Assembly (NCBI GenBank): GCA_029891345.1
Contig: CM057009.1
Coordinates: 288,806,966 to 288,870,965, forward strand
Source of the DNA: Dryococelus australis
Taxonomy: Eukaryota; Arthropoda; Insecta; Phasmatodea; Phasmatidae
Direction of reading: 5' to 3'
Length of the DNA stretch: 64,000 bases
Position numbers and translations under genes: made by a program
The notes under the pieces: generated by a model
The model's database searches: none
Told to the model about the DNA's origin: nothing
Seen by the model: only the letters and a program-made list of their open reading frames with translations
Part shown: positions 24,101 to 35,364 of the stretch, piece by piece
How the letters are laid out: each line of letters begins with the position of its first letter
Numbering within the stretch: position 1 is the first letter of the stretch

Positions 24101-24556
24101 AATTCAACGCAGTTAACTAGAGGAGGTCCTAACCAGGTCTTTGTTACTTTTAAAATTTGATCTGCTATACATAATTAGTGGATATTAATTTTCTCAATTA
24201 TTAGAGGTAACATTTCATACATTTCCTCTAAACCAAATAAGATGGTATCCGCTATGCCTGGGTTGATACTTAGAAATGAAGTGAAAACTTTATTTACGCA
24301 GAAAAATTCAACAACAGATAATAAACTTACTATAATAACCTGCAGTTTCAGGTTTCTGTAAAATATAATACGCTATATAAATACTTAATGTTCACACAAT
24401 AAAAATTATTCCTTGTCAATGAGCTATAGCTCGGAATAAGCCGTCTAAAATTAGATTGTTCTTCAAAATAATAGGTAAACGTTTTAGTTTAAATTTTTCG
24501 CTATTTAAAACTGCGAAATTAACATTTAATATACTCGAATATTATTAAATGAAATG

Positions 24557-24557
<1 letters not shown>
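21173..24557. other. Long AT-rich stretch without recognised features
   Basis: Very AT-rich. Several frames of 60-122 codons (for example 22051-22419 plus) are hydrophobic by composition, as expected of AT-rich noncoding DNA, and none shows a motif. Probably intron or intergenic DNA. Confidence 0.5.

Positions 24558-24627
<70 letters not shown>
24558..24627. repeat. (TA)n microsatellite
   Basis: About 34 uninterrupted TA units. Confidence 0.95.
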
Positions 24628-24631
<4 letters not shown>

Positions 24632-24739
24632 TGTATTCTATTTGTGGTTTCTTTACACCGTGTACATGTAATGCGCTTGGTTGTTTACTTTATTTTTCAT
24701 TAAGTTGAGATTTTACTTATAACCTATTTAATGTGTTGG

Positions 24740-24935
24740 TAATGTCTGATAAGAAATAGTTCTTATACACAACATTATTACACCGAATGCGCAAGAATGT
24801 GGTGCGCTGTCCCTTTGGTGCAATTTTCTGCCCACGACTAAGCTTTGTTTGTTTGAGGCGGAGGAATATCCTAGATGCAATTCTATACCAGGGCTTCAGA
24901 AAAGTTGGAAGTAACACAGAGTGGACTACAATTAA
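24740..24935 (+). repeat. Family G repeat
   Basis: Shares 'ataagaaatagttctta', 'tggtgcaattttct', 'gcggaggaatatcct' and 'agggcttcagaaaagtt' with the copies at 3.5, 26.35 and 48.05 kb. Confidence 0.65.
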
Positions 24936-24979
24936 TCAAATGAAGGCACTGAAATGTCTACTGTGGACTGAGAAATAGG

Positions 24980-25735
24980 TTTTGTTAAGTCAAACAAGAT
25001 TTATTTGGTGCAACCAAATTGTTTGTTTGTATAGGGACGATGAAATATTTTGTTGCTTAAACCCCTATTATTTTGATGTTCTCATTTGCTTGCCTCAAAC
25101 TGTAAGTTTTGGTAGGTGCAAGTAATAATTCGTTTGTCGCCACGTACATTAAACAGTTAGGGCTGACATAACAAAATGTTACAAGTTCGATCGAGTTTCG
25201 TACCTAGATCACCTGTGTCCAAGCCCCACTTCAGCTAATGTGACAACTGTTGAGGCCGGAAATCCTTTAAATAGATATACCGCAAATACTGGGCACCGTG
25301 TGCAAACAAATCTTTCAATTTTTACAGCTTTTCTTGGCAGTTTCTTGTTGCATTGTTTTATTAATGTGTTTATACGATTATTAAGCATCAGTAGATGCAC
25401 TAAGAAATATGGTTACTATCCTAATGGTCACAAAAAATAGAAACAAACTCTCATGCTGTATTTTAGGACGAAGGCAGTCAAATTAGTGGCCAAAGGAATA
25501 TATACAGTTGATTTCACAAAATATTTATTTGACAGTCTAAATTGTTTTGTCCCAAAAGAGAGATATTTTTTTATTCAACCATATAGTTTGTTAGACGAAC
25601 AACAAAAGCAATTTTGATGCTTTTCACATTTTGTTTACTAAACAATATAGACCTATTTTGTTAGGGCAACTAAATATATATATATATGGCTCTATAAAAT
25701 CAAATATTTTGTTCAATTTTCTCTCAGTGTGTTTA
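24980..25735. repeat. Family J repeat, copy 1
   Basis: Roughly collinear with 35365-36125. Shared features are 'ttttgtt.aagtcaaac' near the left, 'acgtacattaaa', 'aagcatcagtagatgcacta', 'agtctaaattgttt' and a right end with 'actaaacaatatag..attttgttagggcaact'. Both ends carry TTTTGTT/AACAAAA motifs in opposite orientation. Probably a non-autonomous DNA transposon. I see no target duplication. Confidence 0.6.
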
Positions 25736-25829
25736 CATAAGCAAAGTCACTTTACTCGGACGCGGTTGCACACCATAGCACAGAATAGGTAAGTGTAAAT
25801 ATGTGAAATAAGGTGGCAGTTTTTCTGAT

Positions 25830-26060
25830 GCGGGCTTACAGAGTCGTTGATTGGCTCCGCAAGACTATAGAACTGGCCTTGTGTCCGATTGGCTACTGTG
25901 TGCAGTGAAAGTTTTCCTGTTGGCTAGGCTGCCTTTCCGAAAGTCAAGTTATCAGTCAACTGGCTGGCGAGAGGCATTTCAACATTCTGCTGGCCACTGC
26001 TGCTATTTTTTTGGCGTGCATGGCTGCAGTTTGCAGTATAAGAGGCTGTTTCTTTGTATA
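25830..26060. repeat. Family F-like repeat
   Basis: 'cgttgattggctccgcaag' and 'gtccgattggctactgtgtgc' recur at 34.37-34.44 kb, and the arrangement of inverted CCAAT/ATTGG blocks is that of the family F copies. Degraded. Confidence 0.45.
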
Positions 26061-26269
26061 TTCATAAATGTAATCTATTAGCAGTTTCTTCAAACTTTTT
26101 GAATGAAACTTTTAAAAAATCACCCCATGTAGGACATGTTTAGCTTTTTCTTAAAAAAATATCTTCTATAACGCCCATTTTATACTTGTGTTGACATAAA
26201 AATACCTTATATTTATTAAACTGAACTTAAACTTGTATTTATATTTTCTATAAGTTATATTATTTAATA

Positions 26270-26480
26270 TTAATATAACCCTGTAATGCATAGTAAGAAA
26301 TAGTTATTAAGCAAAAAATTATTACACTGAGTGAGCACGAATGTGGCGCGCTATAGCTTTGGTGTAATTTTCTATATTCGTTAAGCTTGGTTATCATGAG
26401 GCGGAGGAATATCCTGGTAGTAGTACTTAGGTAGTGCTTCATAAAAGTTGCCAGAAATCGTGAAAGGACTATGTTGCATG
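26270..26480 (+). repeat. Family G repeat
   Basis: 'agtaagaaatagttatta', 'gcgcgctatagctttggtgt', 'gaggcggaggaatatcctgg' and 'cgtgaaaggac' match the other copies in the same order. Confidence 0.65.
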
Positions 26481-26767
26481 ATTATAGATTTCGTGTCTGG
26501 TGCAGTGCAGATCAACACGAGATTGGCAAGTGGGTATTAATAGACCAACAGAATTGGTGTTACTGTATTTAGGCGACTCATTTTCAGCTCGAGACGTTAT
26601 AATTTCGCGTTTTAAAAAATTTCCTCACAAAACTTTATTTACCCAAGCTCATACATATTTTATGCTGCCCCACGCCTAATTAAACTACTCAAGTGTTCAA
26701 TATACATTATAGATTGAGACCTCCAGCGTACACCTGATGAGCGGAGAACCAGTGACATATGAATCTC

Positions 26768-26818
26768 ATATATATTTATACATATTATATATATATAATT
26801 ATATATATATATATAGAG
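26768..26818. repeat. Imperfect (TA)n microsatellite
   Basis: Interrupted TA runs. Confidence 0.85.
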
Positions 26819-27168
26819 ATTCTCAATTAGACCTACAAACAACAGGAAGGAAAACATATTTGACACTTTATACCTAAACCGAAAATTAAGGAAGGTTTGA
26901 ACCCTGAAAAAAAAGAGATATTAAGCCGTATTCGAGCAAAATAACGGCTCTTACGTTGAGGGTCCCGATAAAGTACAATAATCTTTCTAAAGTTGTTATT
27001 GTATTTTACTTCGTTACCGATATTTTGCACAAATGTGGTTTAAAACCTCGTTTTTTAAGTGCTCATACCTCCCTTAATATTCAGTTTATGTATAAAGTGT
27101 GGCATAGGTTTTCCATTTACTTTTTCATGAAGAATTACCTCCCGAAGTTTGTCGGTCTAATTGCGAAT
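26819..27168. other. No feature recognised
   Basis: Short frames on both strands without motifs. Confidence 0.5.
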
Positions 27169-27193
27169 TATATATATATATATGTGTGTGTGT
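27169..27193. repeat. (TA)n(TG)n microsatellite
   Basis: A TA run passes directly into TG and then into a 5'-truncated SINE. Confidence 0.85.
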
Positions 27194-27341
27194 ATCGTGC
27201 CGGACCTTGCCGCTGGTCGAAGGTTTTCTCGGGGGTTTCCCGTTTCCTCCGCCCTTGCATTCCGGCACTGATACATTCTCACCTCGCTGCACCCTAATCG
27301 GCCCTCAAGACCACAATAATAAGAGCCGCCGAAATCACTCC
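27194..27341 (+). mobile_element. tRNA-derived SINE, 5' truncated
   Basis: Starts inside the body at 'atcgtgccggaccttgccgc' and keeps 'ggttttctcgggggtttccc' and the end 'ctaatcggccctcaagacc..gagccgccgaaat'. The tRNA-like head is missing. Confidence 0.8.
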
Positions 27342-27609
27342 ACTCCACTCTTGTTGTAACTAGAATATCACAAAATAATCACACGAAATTATAACACGTT
27401 CTCTTAATAACTCGCTTGCCTATGTGTTGTTGCGGACAGACCTGAGAGTATCAATTTAAAATCCGTTTCTTATTACCTCTTTCACATAAAAGTAAGTTAA
27501 AACGTACGTGTGAAACTAATTAAAAGGTATCAAATTGAACAGTTTGCTTACGTTTCCAGTTGATGTATTCTTCTCGATTTACAGATATTGGTAACATTCA
27601 GTCGTTGTT

Positions 27610-27943
27610 TCAGGCATTACTTGTGACATTTCTTTGGGGGTTTTACTGCAGTGAATTTTAATTGAGTTCCGGAGTTAATTCCGCGTCTCTGCGGTGGGTT
27701 TCTCGGTCTGTTTTCTGGGGACCCAATCGGCTCCGTCCTCCAGCAGCCGCGTCTAAGTCTGCGTGCGACAGATAGGCGAAGTTTCAGCACACTCGACCTG
27801 TTTGAACCGCTCACCGTGGGGACCTTATTACTGCCAACTGTTGAGGACCTGCCACGCCAGCTACAGATATGCGGGCGGGTCGCGCTGTTGGCGACAGTTT
27901 ACTGGTCGAAGCGAGCGCGAAAGTATAGTCGCTGGGTCAAGTT
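27610..27943. other. GC-rich block, unidentified
   Basis: Clearly GC-richer than its surroundings ('cgggcgggtcgcgctgttgg'), bounded on the right by a TTAA-flanked MITE. I find no frame with a recognisable motif. It could be a decayed transposon or part of an exon. Confidence 0.35.
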
Positions 27944-28330
27944 TTAAGGGGATTGGTGCACACAAATCGTAAATGACATTTTTTTTTAGTCATTACTGGT
28001 TTTACAGCGGATTTTATTTTATTTTTTTTTAAATTTTTGGCTTGACAAGACGTAAATGACATTTTTGAGCACATTCTTATACGTCGTTCCAATTTCGCTG
28101 TGTTCTTTATTCTCGGAGCTGTGGTTGAAGATAAAAAAAAAAAAAAATTATTTTTACTCTTCCATCGGTGCTCTGAGGAAAATGACGGAAGTGAAAATCG
28201 AACAACGTAAAAATGCGTTGAAAATTATTATTTGCGTATTGTCGAGCCAACAATTGCGACAAACACTTTGAAAAACGACTTTGATCGGAAATCGGGTAAA
28301 TATACTGCTTTCATGCACCATTCCCCTTAA
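27944..28330. mobile_element. TTAA-flanked MITE, piggyBac-like ends
   Basis: The left end reads TTAA-ggggattggtgca and the right end reads tgcaccattcccc-TTAA, complementary but for one base. The TTAA flank and G-run start fit piggyBac-type ends. The interior is AT-rich with a poly-A tract at about 28133-28147. No coding frame. Confidence 0.75.
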
Positions 28331-28515
28331 GCTGCGAAATGGATTCCTTGCGAGGCCGGCACGCAAAAAAATCCCGTGGGAGAATATCAGGAAAATCCCA
28401 TGAGAAACGGGTACACAGATTAAACAATGCAGTGACATACCTCTTTGCATGAGATAAAGTTAATAACCTCGGAATATATATCCACACTTACGAAATCAAA
28501 GGGACTAACACTGAA

Positions 28516-28757
28516 GGGGGCCGCGGTGGGGTAGTGGTTAGAATACTCCCCTCTCGCTAAGGGGAACCGGATTCGATTCCTTGCGGGGCCGCTCCCGGAT
28601 TTTCGCATGTGGGAATCGTGACGGACGATGCCGCTGGTCAGCGGGTTTTCTCGGGGATCTCCGGTTTCCCCCGGCCTTCAATTCCGGCGCTGCTCCATAC
28701 TCACGTTTGCTTCAGCCTTATCGGCTCTCAAGACCTCGATGTTAAGAGTTGCCCAAC
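28516..28757 (+). mobile_element. tRNA-derived SINE, full length
   Basis: One of the best copies. The A-box-like 'gtggggtagtggttagaata' starts about 10 bp in, the B-box-like 'ggattcgattccttgcgg' follows, then 'atgtgggaatcgtgacggac', 'gcgggttttctcggggatct' and the end 'tcggctctcaagacctcgat' before 'gttaagag'. Confidence 0.85.
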
Positions 28758-29309
28758 TCTCTTCACTGACTCAACTTAGTAACACTGGCGGTGACTTAGC
28801 ATATGAATCGAAACCAGCCTTGCAGTGCCCATTTACCTTAGTTTCTAGTGTCGGTGGCTACCAGATTCCGCCCTGCATACGGCCCTTAGGCAGATTTTAG
28901 ACGACGCAAAACGTACGCAAAGAATATGCATGCAAGGCAAACCTTTTACGAAAGCTGGAGACAAAACATATCTTATTTTCAGTAGATATTTTCACCAAAC
29001 GATTGATTCTATTGGTTATTTGTTCCTGGCTAGTCATGTGATTATCTATGTATCAACCATAGAGGAAGAAAAAGGAGCAGAGAATATACGTGTGCGAAGA
29101 GATATCAGCGGGAAAATATTCATTGTGAAGAACAACCATAATTTGAATAATTAAATTTCCGAACACACTCCGTTTTAAAGCAATTGCTATTAAATAGAAC
29201 AGTACATTTTATTGTATTCATCAAAAGTTTCTACAACACTTTCTGAACTCATCCCCATTTCCATATGAAATATCTGCCTACTATTAAATATATTCGTCCC
29301 CTGCGCATT
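28758..29309. other. No feature recognised
   Basis: A 74-codon frame at 28930-29154 has no motif. Nothing else. Confidence 0.45.
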
Positions 29310-29600
29310 AACGTTGGGAGCCGTGCTCTGGTACGTGCCTTGAGGTTCGTGCGCTCAGCACGACGCCCTCCCAGCACGGCGGTCGGGGTTCGAAAACCGG
29401 CAAATTCCTTGCCTGGATCATCGCACGCGGGAAACGGCATCGACGTCTTTGGCTGGTGGATTTTCTCAGGGTACTCCTGCTGCTCACACCATTTAATTCG
29501 GTCTCTTCTCCACATCGCAGGTTATATTTTACACCATACCTTCCGGTACGAAGGTCACTTGAATGTTCGAACTCGATGGCACTGGGGGGAAAAAAAATAG
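29310..29600 (+). mobile_element. Second SINE-like element, tRNA-like head
   Basis: 'ggtcggggttcgaaaaccgg' near 29382-29401 is a good B box, preceded by a GC-rich head. The body ('tgcctggatcatcgcacgcg', 'ctggtggattttctcagggt') echoes the main SINE but differs in the tail. Only one copy is in the window, so the family status is inferred. Confidence 0.5.
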
Positions 29601-30271
29601 TCATAAAACGTGACTCTCGTCTGTCGTTCTGAAAGTAGGCTTATTATAAAATGAAATGTCTAGAAAATGAAAGAATATCCTTTCCACAGATTTACATAAT
29701 TATCGTCAGGTAATTATTTTAATGGCCTTGCTAACGTAATCAAAATAAGCAATACTAGTTACAAAATACTAATTAGCGAAATTTAAAAGAATTTTATTAA
29801 TTCTTTTTAAGTCATAAAAATCTTAACTTGTTTTGCTGGAAATTATGAACCACTACTTGAATTAGAAAGCACAAATCTTTCTTATTTCCATTAAATAAAT
29901 AATGGAAAAAGTGGTGGTTTTATAATACAGAGATTTCGTGATTTAGCTAGAGATACATAAATGAATTTAAAATAAAATTATTTATTTCCTATAAGGTTTA
30001 TTTTGTGAACCCTGCGTAGCAAAAATTTTAAGCATGTAATGTTGATATTTATTTAGATAAAAATAAGAAACAGGAATTAATTATTTTAGACTTGTTTACG
30101 CGTGATATCTACGAGCTGAACAGTGCTTCGAATAAACACATAGTAATTATATTAGTTTATATTCAAGGACGTTGAAATCAGCCGTTCTTTTAGCAGGCAC
30201 TGTGCACAACCTAAGGTGCACCGCATCACAAGACACTCACACACACCATAATATACCGCTGTGGTACTCAC
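29601..30271. other. No feature recognised (intron)
   Basis: AT-rich. It lies directly 3' of the 30272-30390 exon on the minus strand and starts with that exon's donor site. Confidence 0.55.
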
Positions 30272-30390
30272 GCAACATTCACGGAACTGCTTGGCGTCTA
30301 TAGGCGAAGTGAAGTTCAGGCCCCACGTGTCGTTTGTCATCGGGTCTTTCCAGTAAACGAAACATTCCGATGCTTGTCCGATCCGAGTGC
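30272..30390 (-). CDS. Internal exon, C-terminal part of an EVH1/WH1-like domain
   Basis: On the minus strand the acceptor (ctctgttttacag) is followed by 119 open nucleotides and a near-consensus donor (tgc|gtgagtacc). The exon begins with the last two bases of a codon and ends in phase 0. The peptide includes 'ASECFVYWKDPMTND' followed directly by 'TWGLNFTSPIDAKQFRECC'. The Trp, the G-L-x-F-x-S step and the D-A-x-x-F helix start are the pattern at the end of EVH1/WH1 domains (Ena/VASP, Spred and Homer families). Those domains bind proline-rich partners in actin or receptor signalling. The domain start would lie on exons at higher coordinates, which I did not find. The next exon is 6848-7046, with matching phase. 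Subfamily unresolved. Confidence 0.75.
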
Positions 30391-30521
30391 CTGTAAAACA
30401 GAGGGAATAACCGGTCACCCAGAGAAAGTATATTATTTTTTAACCAATAAAAGGAGGACAATATACGACATTCAGTAACTGAATTTATACATCTGATACA
30501 TGGTTACCCTAAACTTCTGTT

Positions 30522-30944
30522 ATAGGCTGTTCACGGTGGAATGAGCACTTTTGAAGGCCCTGCTCGAGATCTGCTTGTATGCCCATTGTGTATTCTTCCG
30601 CCTTATGCGAAATGAACATTGTCATGGGCCTCGTCACTTTATTCATGCGTCGGTCAAGTGCAACTGTGAAATTATTAGAAAAGAAAATGTTTTGCAAATC
30701 TGCTCGTTTTTACACTTCGATGAAGTACAACAAACATAAAGCGAAAATATTAATTTAAGTTGTCACAAATGGTTACGTGACACTTTTTATTCGACGTTAA
30801 GATATGAAACTACTTTCCATTCATCGTTACGAACTTTACTGGGCGCATGTCACTCAGTGAGCCCGTTAAAATATGCAGGTAGTAACAGTAACCTTTTTTC
30901 TAAGGTTCATTTCAAAAGTGCTCGTTTTATCGTGAACAGCCTCT
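30522..30944. mobile_element. Family D MITE, long form
   Basis: Ends 'ataggctgttcacggtggaa' and 'tttatcgtgaacagcctc'. The body is collinear with the other long copies. Confidence 0.85.
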
Positions 30945-30987
30945 ACAAAGTTTTGAGCTAAGATGGTATGGAGAGGAGATATTCGAG

Positions 30988-31219
30988 CGGCTCTTAACAT
31001 AGAGGTCTTGAGAGCCTATGAGGGTGAAGTGAGGTGAGTATGGAGCAGTGCCGGAGTGCAAGGGGGAGGAAGCGGGAGATCCCCGAGGAAACCCGCCGAC
31101 CAGCGGCATCGTCCGGCATGATTGCCACGTGCAAAAATGCGGGAGCCACCCCGCCGGGAATCGAACCCAGTTCGCACAGGTGGTAGGCGAGTAGCTTTAC
31201 CACTACACCATCGCGGCCC
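30988..31219 (-). mobile_element. tRNA-derived SINE, full length
   Basis: The minus-strand copy keeps both promoter boxes. On the minus strand it starts 'ggggccgcgatggtgtagtg' and has 'gggttcgattcccggcgg'. The tail ends 'ctctcaagacctctatgtta'. Well preserved. Confidence 0.85.
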
Positions 31220-31976
31220 CATTTGGTACGGAAAAAATGGCAGAAAATGTAACACGATCTATGACCTAACACCTTTATTTAGGAAGAGACTCCATCGAAA
31301 ATTGGTTATTTAAAGTAGGTATGCGAAACATTTTATAAACAACGTAAGATTTAACATTAATAAATTCATGACTAACGGTGTTCTGATCAGATATATGCCA
31401 TTTCCGAACATCTGAGAATATTAAGGGATGCCTTAATCATAACTAACAAACGTGCATTACCCGTGCGTATATATCGAGTTTTTAAGACGTAATACAATGT
31501 AAAATGAAGGGACTCAAAACATTTCGTTAAGGGGACTATGTACGGAATTATATCGGTAAACAAGAGATATGGAAATACGAATTTTCGCCAGAAAGGATTA
31601 AAAACTATAGTCTATGCCCTATTTACTACTTTTTGTTATATTCAGTGTATTCTTGGAGAAAAAAAATCATGAAATTGGTCAAATATCGCGTTTATGAAGC
31701 TTCCCAACGCAATTTCCTTAAGCGGCAAAAGAAAAGTATAAAGATACGGACGTAGTTTAATCTGTGGTCTTTCATCGCGTGTTAGAAAACCCCTATGTTA
31801 CAGATATAATTTGCACAGTACAGCGTTACGGCGTAAACACTGCACGCCTTGCGCGTAGGAGCGATGAGGCACTAGGCGTATGTGTTAGTGTCGCCCGCAT
31901 CGCTCCCTCGCTTATTTTCCTTGGACGTGCAGCTACATAATACCCTTAATGAAACACTCCCAGCGAACGGCTCTCA
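31220..31976. other. No feature recognised
   Basis: Includes 'cgttaaggggactatgtacg' at about 31527, which resembles a TTAA-type end. No matching right end was found. Confidence 0.45.
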
Positions 31977-32011
31977 AGAAAACATGTAACGTTTAGCGTT
32001 ACATGTTTTCT
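31977..32011. repeat. Perfect short hairpin
   Basis: A 15-bp perfect stem (agaaaacatgtaacg and its complement) around a 5-nt loop (tttag). Nothing around it shows what it does. Confidence 0.8.
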
Positions 32012-33289
32012 ACATCATTTTTCAGATCGAATCATCTCCCAAAGTTGGTACCTCGAATTTATCATAACACTATGTAGCCTATATGTAAGCACATACAAAT
32101 ATGAGAAATGCACAAAGTTACACTGTTTTTTTTTTCAGCCCACGGGTGAAAATTATTTTGTAGCGAAGTTACAAGTCACCCTGCAAAATTTTTTATAGTC
32201 ACAACAAAATCTTTTTTTTTTGGGCCCAACAATTTTAGTTGTGCAAACTTAGTAGGATGGCTTAATGCATAAACTGGTTTTTAAAATGATATTTTCGTAA
32301 ATAGTGCTTTTCAGATTAAAATTTAACTTTGTGAGAATTTTTCGATAATATCTGAATATTGATTTGTTGCTGAATGTTGATGTAGAAAGAAAAGTATTAC
32401 CAACACACAACCAGAAGTGTTACGAACCCTTGTCAAGAGATATATAATGTAGAGTATTCTCAAGAGCTGATTAATTTGTAAAATATATAACAAAACTCCA
32501 CGCATACATTCTTTTACAAGGATTTTGTACTAGATAAGCGTAGCTAACAGTGTCGGTAAGAATAAAAATTAAACATATAATAACAACGAGTTACGATCCT
32601 CTAGTTTGATTAGTTGAATTAATGTTAATGTAAATAATTTGACGAACAAGTCTTGAAAATAATATCCTCCTTATTGATTTTTTTATCTTGTTTAGTTGTT
32701 TTGTGTCAATATTAAGACGCATTTAAGACAAGAAGTACCAAATATTACCTGAAATATTTGGGAATTGTGTAACATAAGTTTGGGAGATATGCGTAAACAC
32801 ACTCTCAGAAAAATTTTCCTGGAAGATACGAAAGAAAAAAAGTTCGTTAAATTGCGGTCACGCTGTTATTTATAAAAAAGGACATTCTGTGGAATTTACT
32901 GAACATTGCGTGAATATAATCATTGCCACGGAAAGAGCTATGTTTTCGTTGGTGGATGTTGAGCAATTCGTGCAGTTTTAGAACCGGAACAAATCCTTAA
33001 ATCTTAGTTTCATAACTAATTTCCTCTTGGAATTATAGTATGTGGCTTAATACGATAACCTTTCATAATGCATAGAGGTTTTTTGAGTGATCTCTGTTAT
33101 TGACGTTTTAGAAGTGTCGCTGCTTACGAAAAGTGGTTTTCTGATCACTTATAACAAGCGCCACCCTATTTTTGCTAAAAGAATTCCACAGAGTCTAGAT
33201 TCCAGCATCCTTCTTCCACACTTGCAGTTTTCCTCTCGTTATTGGCCGCGTGCCTTCGTCAAAGACAGTGCGGTGCTTGGCTGGGCCAA
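32012..33289. other. No feature recognised
   Basis: AT-rich with several poly-T runs (32126-32138, 32210-32220). A plus-strand frame at 33087-33299 has no motif. Confidence 0.5.
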
Positions 33290-33530
33290 TGAGATTTAAG
33301 TGACTGCGGTACTGAATGTCTGTGTTTGGCGGTCCGGCCATCCTGATTTCGGTTTTCCATGGTATTCCGAAAACACTCTAGGCGAATGCTGGGATGGGTC
33401 CCTACCAACGGCAATGTTCGATTCCTCCCAAACCCTTCCCCAGTCCCTCTTTCCTGTGCAACTTTCAACTGTCGTTAAGCCCAATTACCTTACCTTCGTA
33501 ACTGCAGTGATGAAACAGCTATTGGAAAGA
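33290..33530 (+). mobile_element. SINE-like element of a type common in Polyneoptera
   Basis: 'tccggccatcctgatttcgg', 'ttttccatggtattccgaaa' and 'gcgaatgctgggatgggtcc', followed by a C-rich 'ttccccagtccctctttcc', form the ordered core of a SINE-like repeat that I recognise from orthopteroid and related insect genomes. The identification is from memory, with a single copy here. Confidence 0.6.
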
Positions 33531-34467
33531 AAAATGTCTAAAACGGTAGTGCACGGAACATATTTCATCCCCTGAGCATGGGTTTATTTTTACAAACCAC
33601 CCGTGAGTGGAAAAGTCCCATTTCCCCATACGGATGCCAAGTCTTCCAGCAAATTCTCCTCATCTACATCCTAAAGGCTTATTATAACGGGTTTAAAATA
33701 TGCGGGTAGCGACTCAGCTCGAGGTTCTTAAAATAACGCACATGTTGGTTTAGAAAGATATTAAAAAAATATTGTTTAGCGTAATTTTCGATTAGACAGG
33801 GTTTATCAAAACGGCGTTTTCATATTTGGCGATGAGTTGTTAACATTATTATAATGCTGTAAATGCCAGTTCGAGCCCAGGCTCCGACGGGCGAATGGGT
33901 GTTTATCTGGAGTATTCTCGTTTTACCTACCATCTTCCTTCCACTGCAGCTCCAGCCCCATTCCATTCCACTCTATTCGTTCCTTGGTCCGACTAATGTT
34001 TATCTACTCTGTTTAGGAACAAAACGAGGATTCTTATGGGATAGTTGGGCATGGGGAACATTTCCACTGTTAGGAGCGCAGTGTTCCAAAAGGTAACTTT
34101 TAAATAGTATCTTATTCTTCGTGATTGATTGAACAATTTTACTTAGTTAGGAAGTTATTTTACATTTGATTTATGGTTATTGCAATCTTTGTATTTTTGA
34201 ACGCGCGACACTAGCATTTAACAAGTAGCGAAAATTTTTGGTTGCCAAACTATTAACATTGATCATCCCAACATGAGTAGAAGTAACCTTGGACTGGCCA
34301 GGATGACATGTCTGTCTTTCTGGCCACAAAAACGGTGTGGTGGCGCCTTGGATGTTACAAACTCACTGATTGGTTGAGCGAGGCTCTTGGAACTACCCTA
34401 GTGTCTGATTGGCTACTGCTTGCTGCGTAAGATAGCATATGGGCTCGGCTGACGGCAGGCAAACAAG
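33531..34467. other. No gene recognised; family F-like fragment at ~34340-34445
   Basis: A 77-codon frame at 33863-34096 starts at a B-box-like 'gttcgagcccagg' and may be an unassigned SINE. 'gattggttgagcgaggctct' and 'gtctgattggctactgcttg' at 34368-34431 match 25.85 kb. Confidence 0.4.
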
Positions 34468-34740
34468 CAGAGACCCGAGAAATTCGCGAGTGCAATAACC
34501 TGTAGGCTAGACTTCACAATCTTATATGCTCTCATACAGATATCGATTGTGTATTGGTTGATTGCTGTGGTAGTAAAAGGCGTTGGTTGGGCGCACAATT
34601 TATTACATGTTTATAATTGGCTCATTTATCTCCAGGAGGTGTCAACCAACATGTCGAACAATTACAAAAGTAACATTAACGTACATGTGTGTGAATTCCA
34701 ACTTGGTTAGATATGAACCTGCGAAATTCTCGGGGGTCTA
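34468..34740. mobile_element. hAT-type MITE (family B variant)
   Basis: Ends 'cagagacccgagaaattcgc' and the complement 'gcgaaattctcgggggtct(a)'. The body matches 49443-49665 ('agtaaaaggcg.tggttggg'). Flanks do not match, so either the left end lost bases or the duplication has decayed. Confidence 0.75.
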
Positions 34741-34760
34741 CTTATTGCTTTCGTTATGTC

Positions 34761-35000
34761 TAGAGACCTAAAAAATTCGTGATTTCAATTACCTGCAGGC
34801 TAGACTCTAAAGTATTAAGTACAAGTATGGCGATATCAACTGCACATTGGTCGTCTGCTGTCACAAAGAAGGCGACAATATAGCACCGTTCTACAGGTGG
34901 TGTCAAACTCCTGTTGGACCAATGGCTAAAGTTATGTAAACGCGCGTGTTTTAAATTTTAGCTTGTCTCAAAATGAACCCGTAAATTCTTCAGGTCTCTA
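34761..35000. mobile_element. hAT-type MITE (family B)
   Basis: Ends 'tagagacctaaaaaattcgt' and 'ccgtaaattcttcaggtctc' before 'ta'. Flanks gttatgtc and gccatgtc match at 6 of 8. It lies 20 bp from the previous MITE. Confidence 0.8.
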
Positions 35001-35040
35001 GCCATGTCTATTGATAACTTTCCCACAGAGAGCTAATTAG

Positions 35041-35333
35041 TAGGGCCATATGTTTTTCGCGAAAATATTTACGCGGAGGCTAGACTTCGATATCTTATGC
35101 GCAAACTTGCAGTCTTTTTTTGACTATTGGCCACTTGTATTTGTGTGAAGAGAGTCTGTTACATGAGTGAGCCAATCAGAATTAATTCTCTCCCATTCTG
35201 ATTTCCGTGATTCGTGGGCAGAAAGACAAGACGCATAACAATATAGTCATTCAATCTCGAAATTGGTTCTGAAATAAAGTGTTTTGGAACACAACTTAAC
35301 CCGAACTATTTTCCCGAAAAACCGGTGTACCTA
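35041..35333. mobile_element. hAT-type MITE (family E)
   Basis: Ends 'tagggccatatgtttttcgc' and the complement 'cccgaaaaaccggtgtacct' before 'a'. Flanks ctaattag and ctcatcag match at 6 of 8. Third MITE in a row in 0.9 kb. Confidence 0.8.
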
Positions 35334-35364
35334 CTCATCAGTTGTCCCAATGAATGCGAGGAAA

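Noticed and set aside
28516-28600. Possible genuine tRNA gene
   Set aside because: The A and B boxes belong to a SINE head. The arms do not pair as a tRNA and the same head occurs in many copies.
29249-29604. Overlapping ORFs of 88-111 codons on both strands
   Set aside because: They cover a GC-rich SINE-like element. The peptides resemble translated SINE sequence, not a gene.
31527-31730. TTAA-ended MITE suspected from 'ttaaggggactatgtacgg'
   Set aside because: No complementary right end found. 'ttccttaagc' at about 31717 does not pair beyond a few bases.
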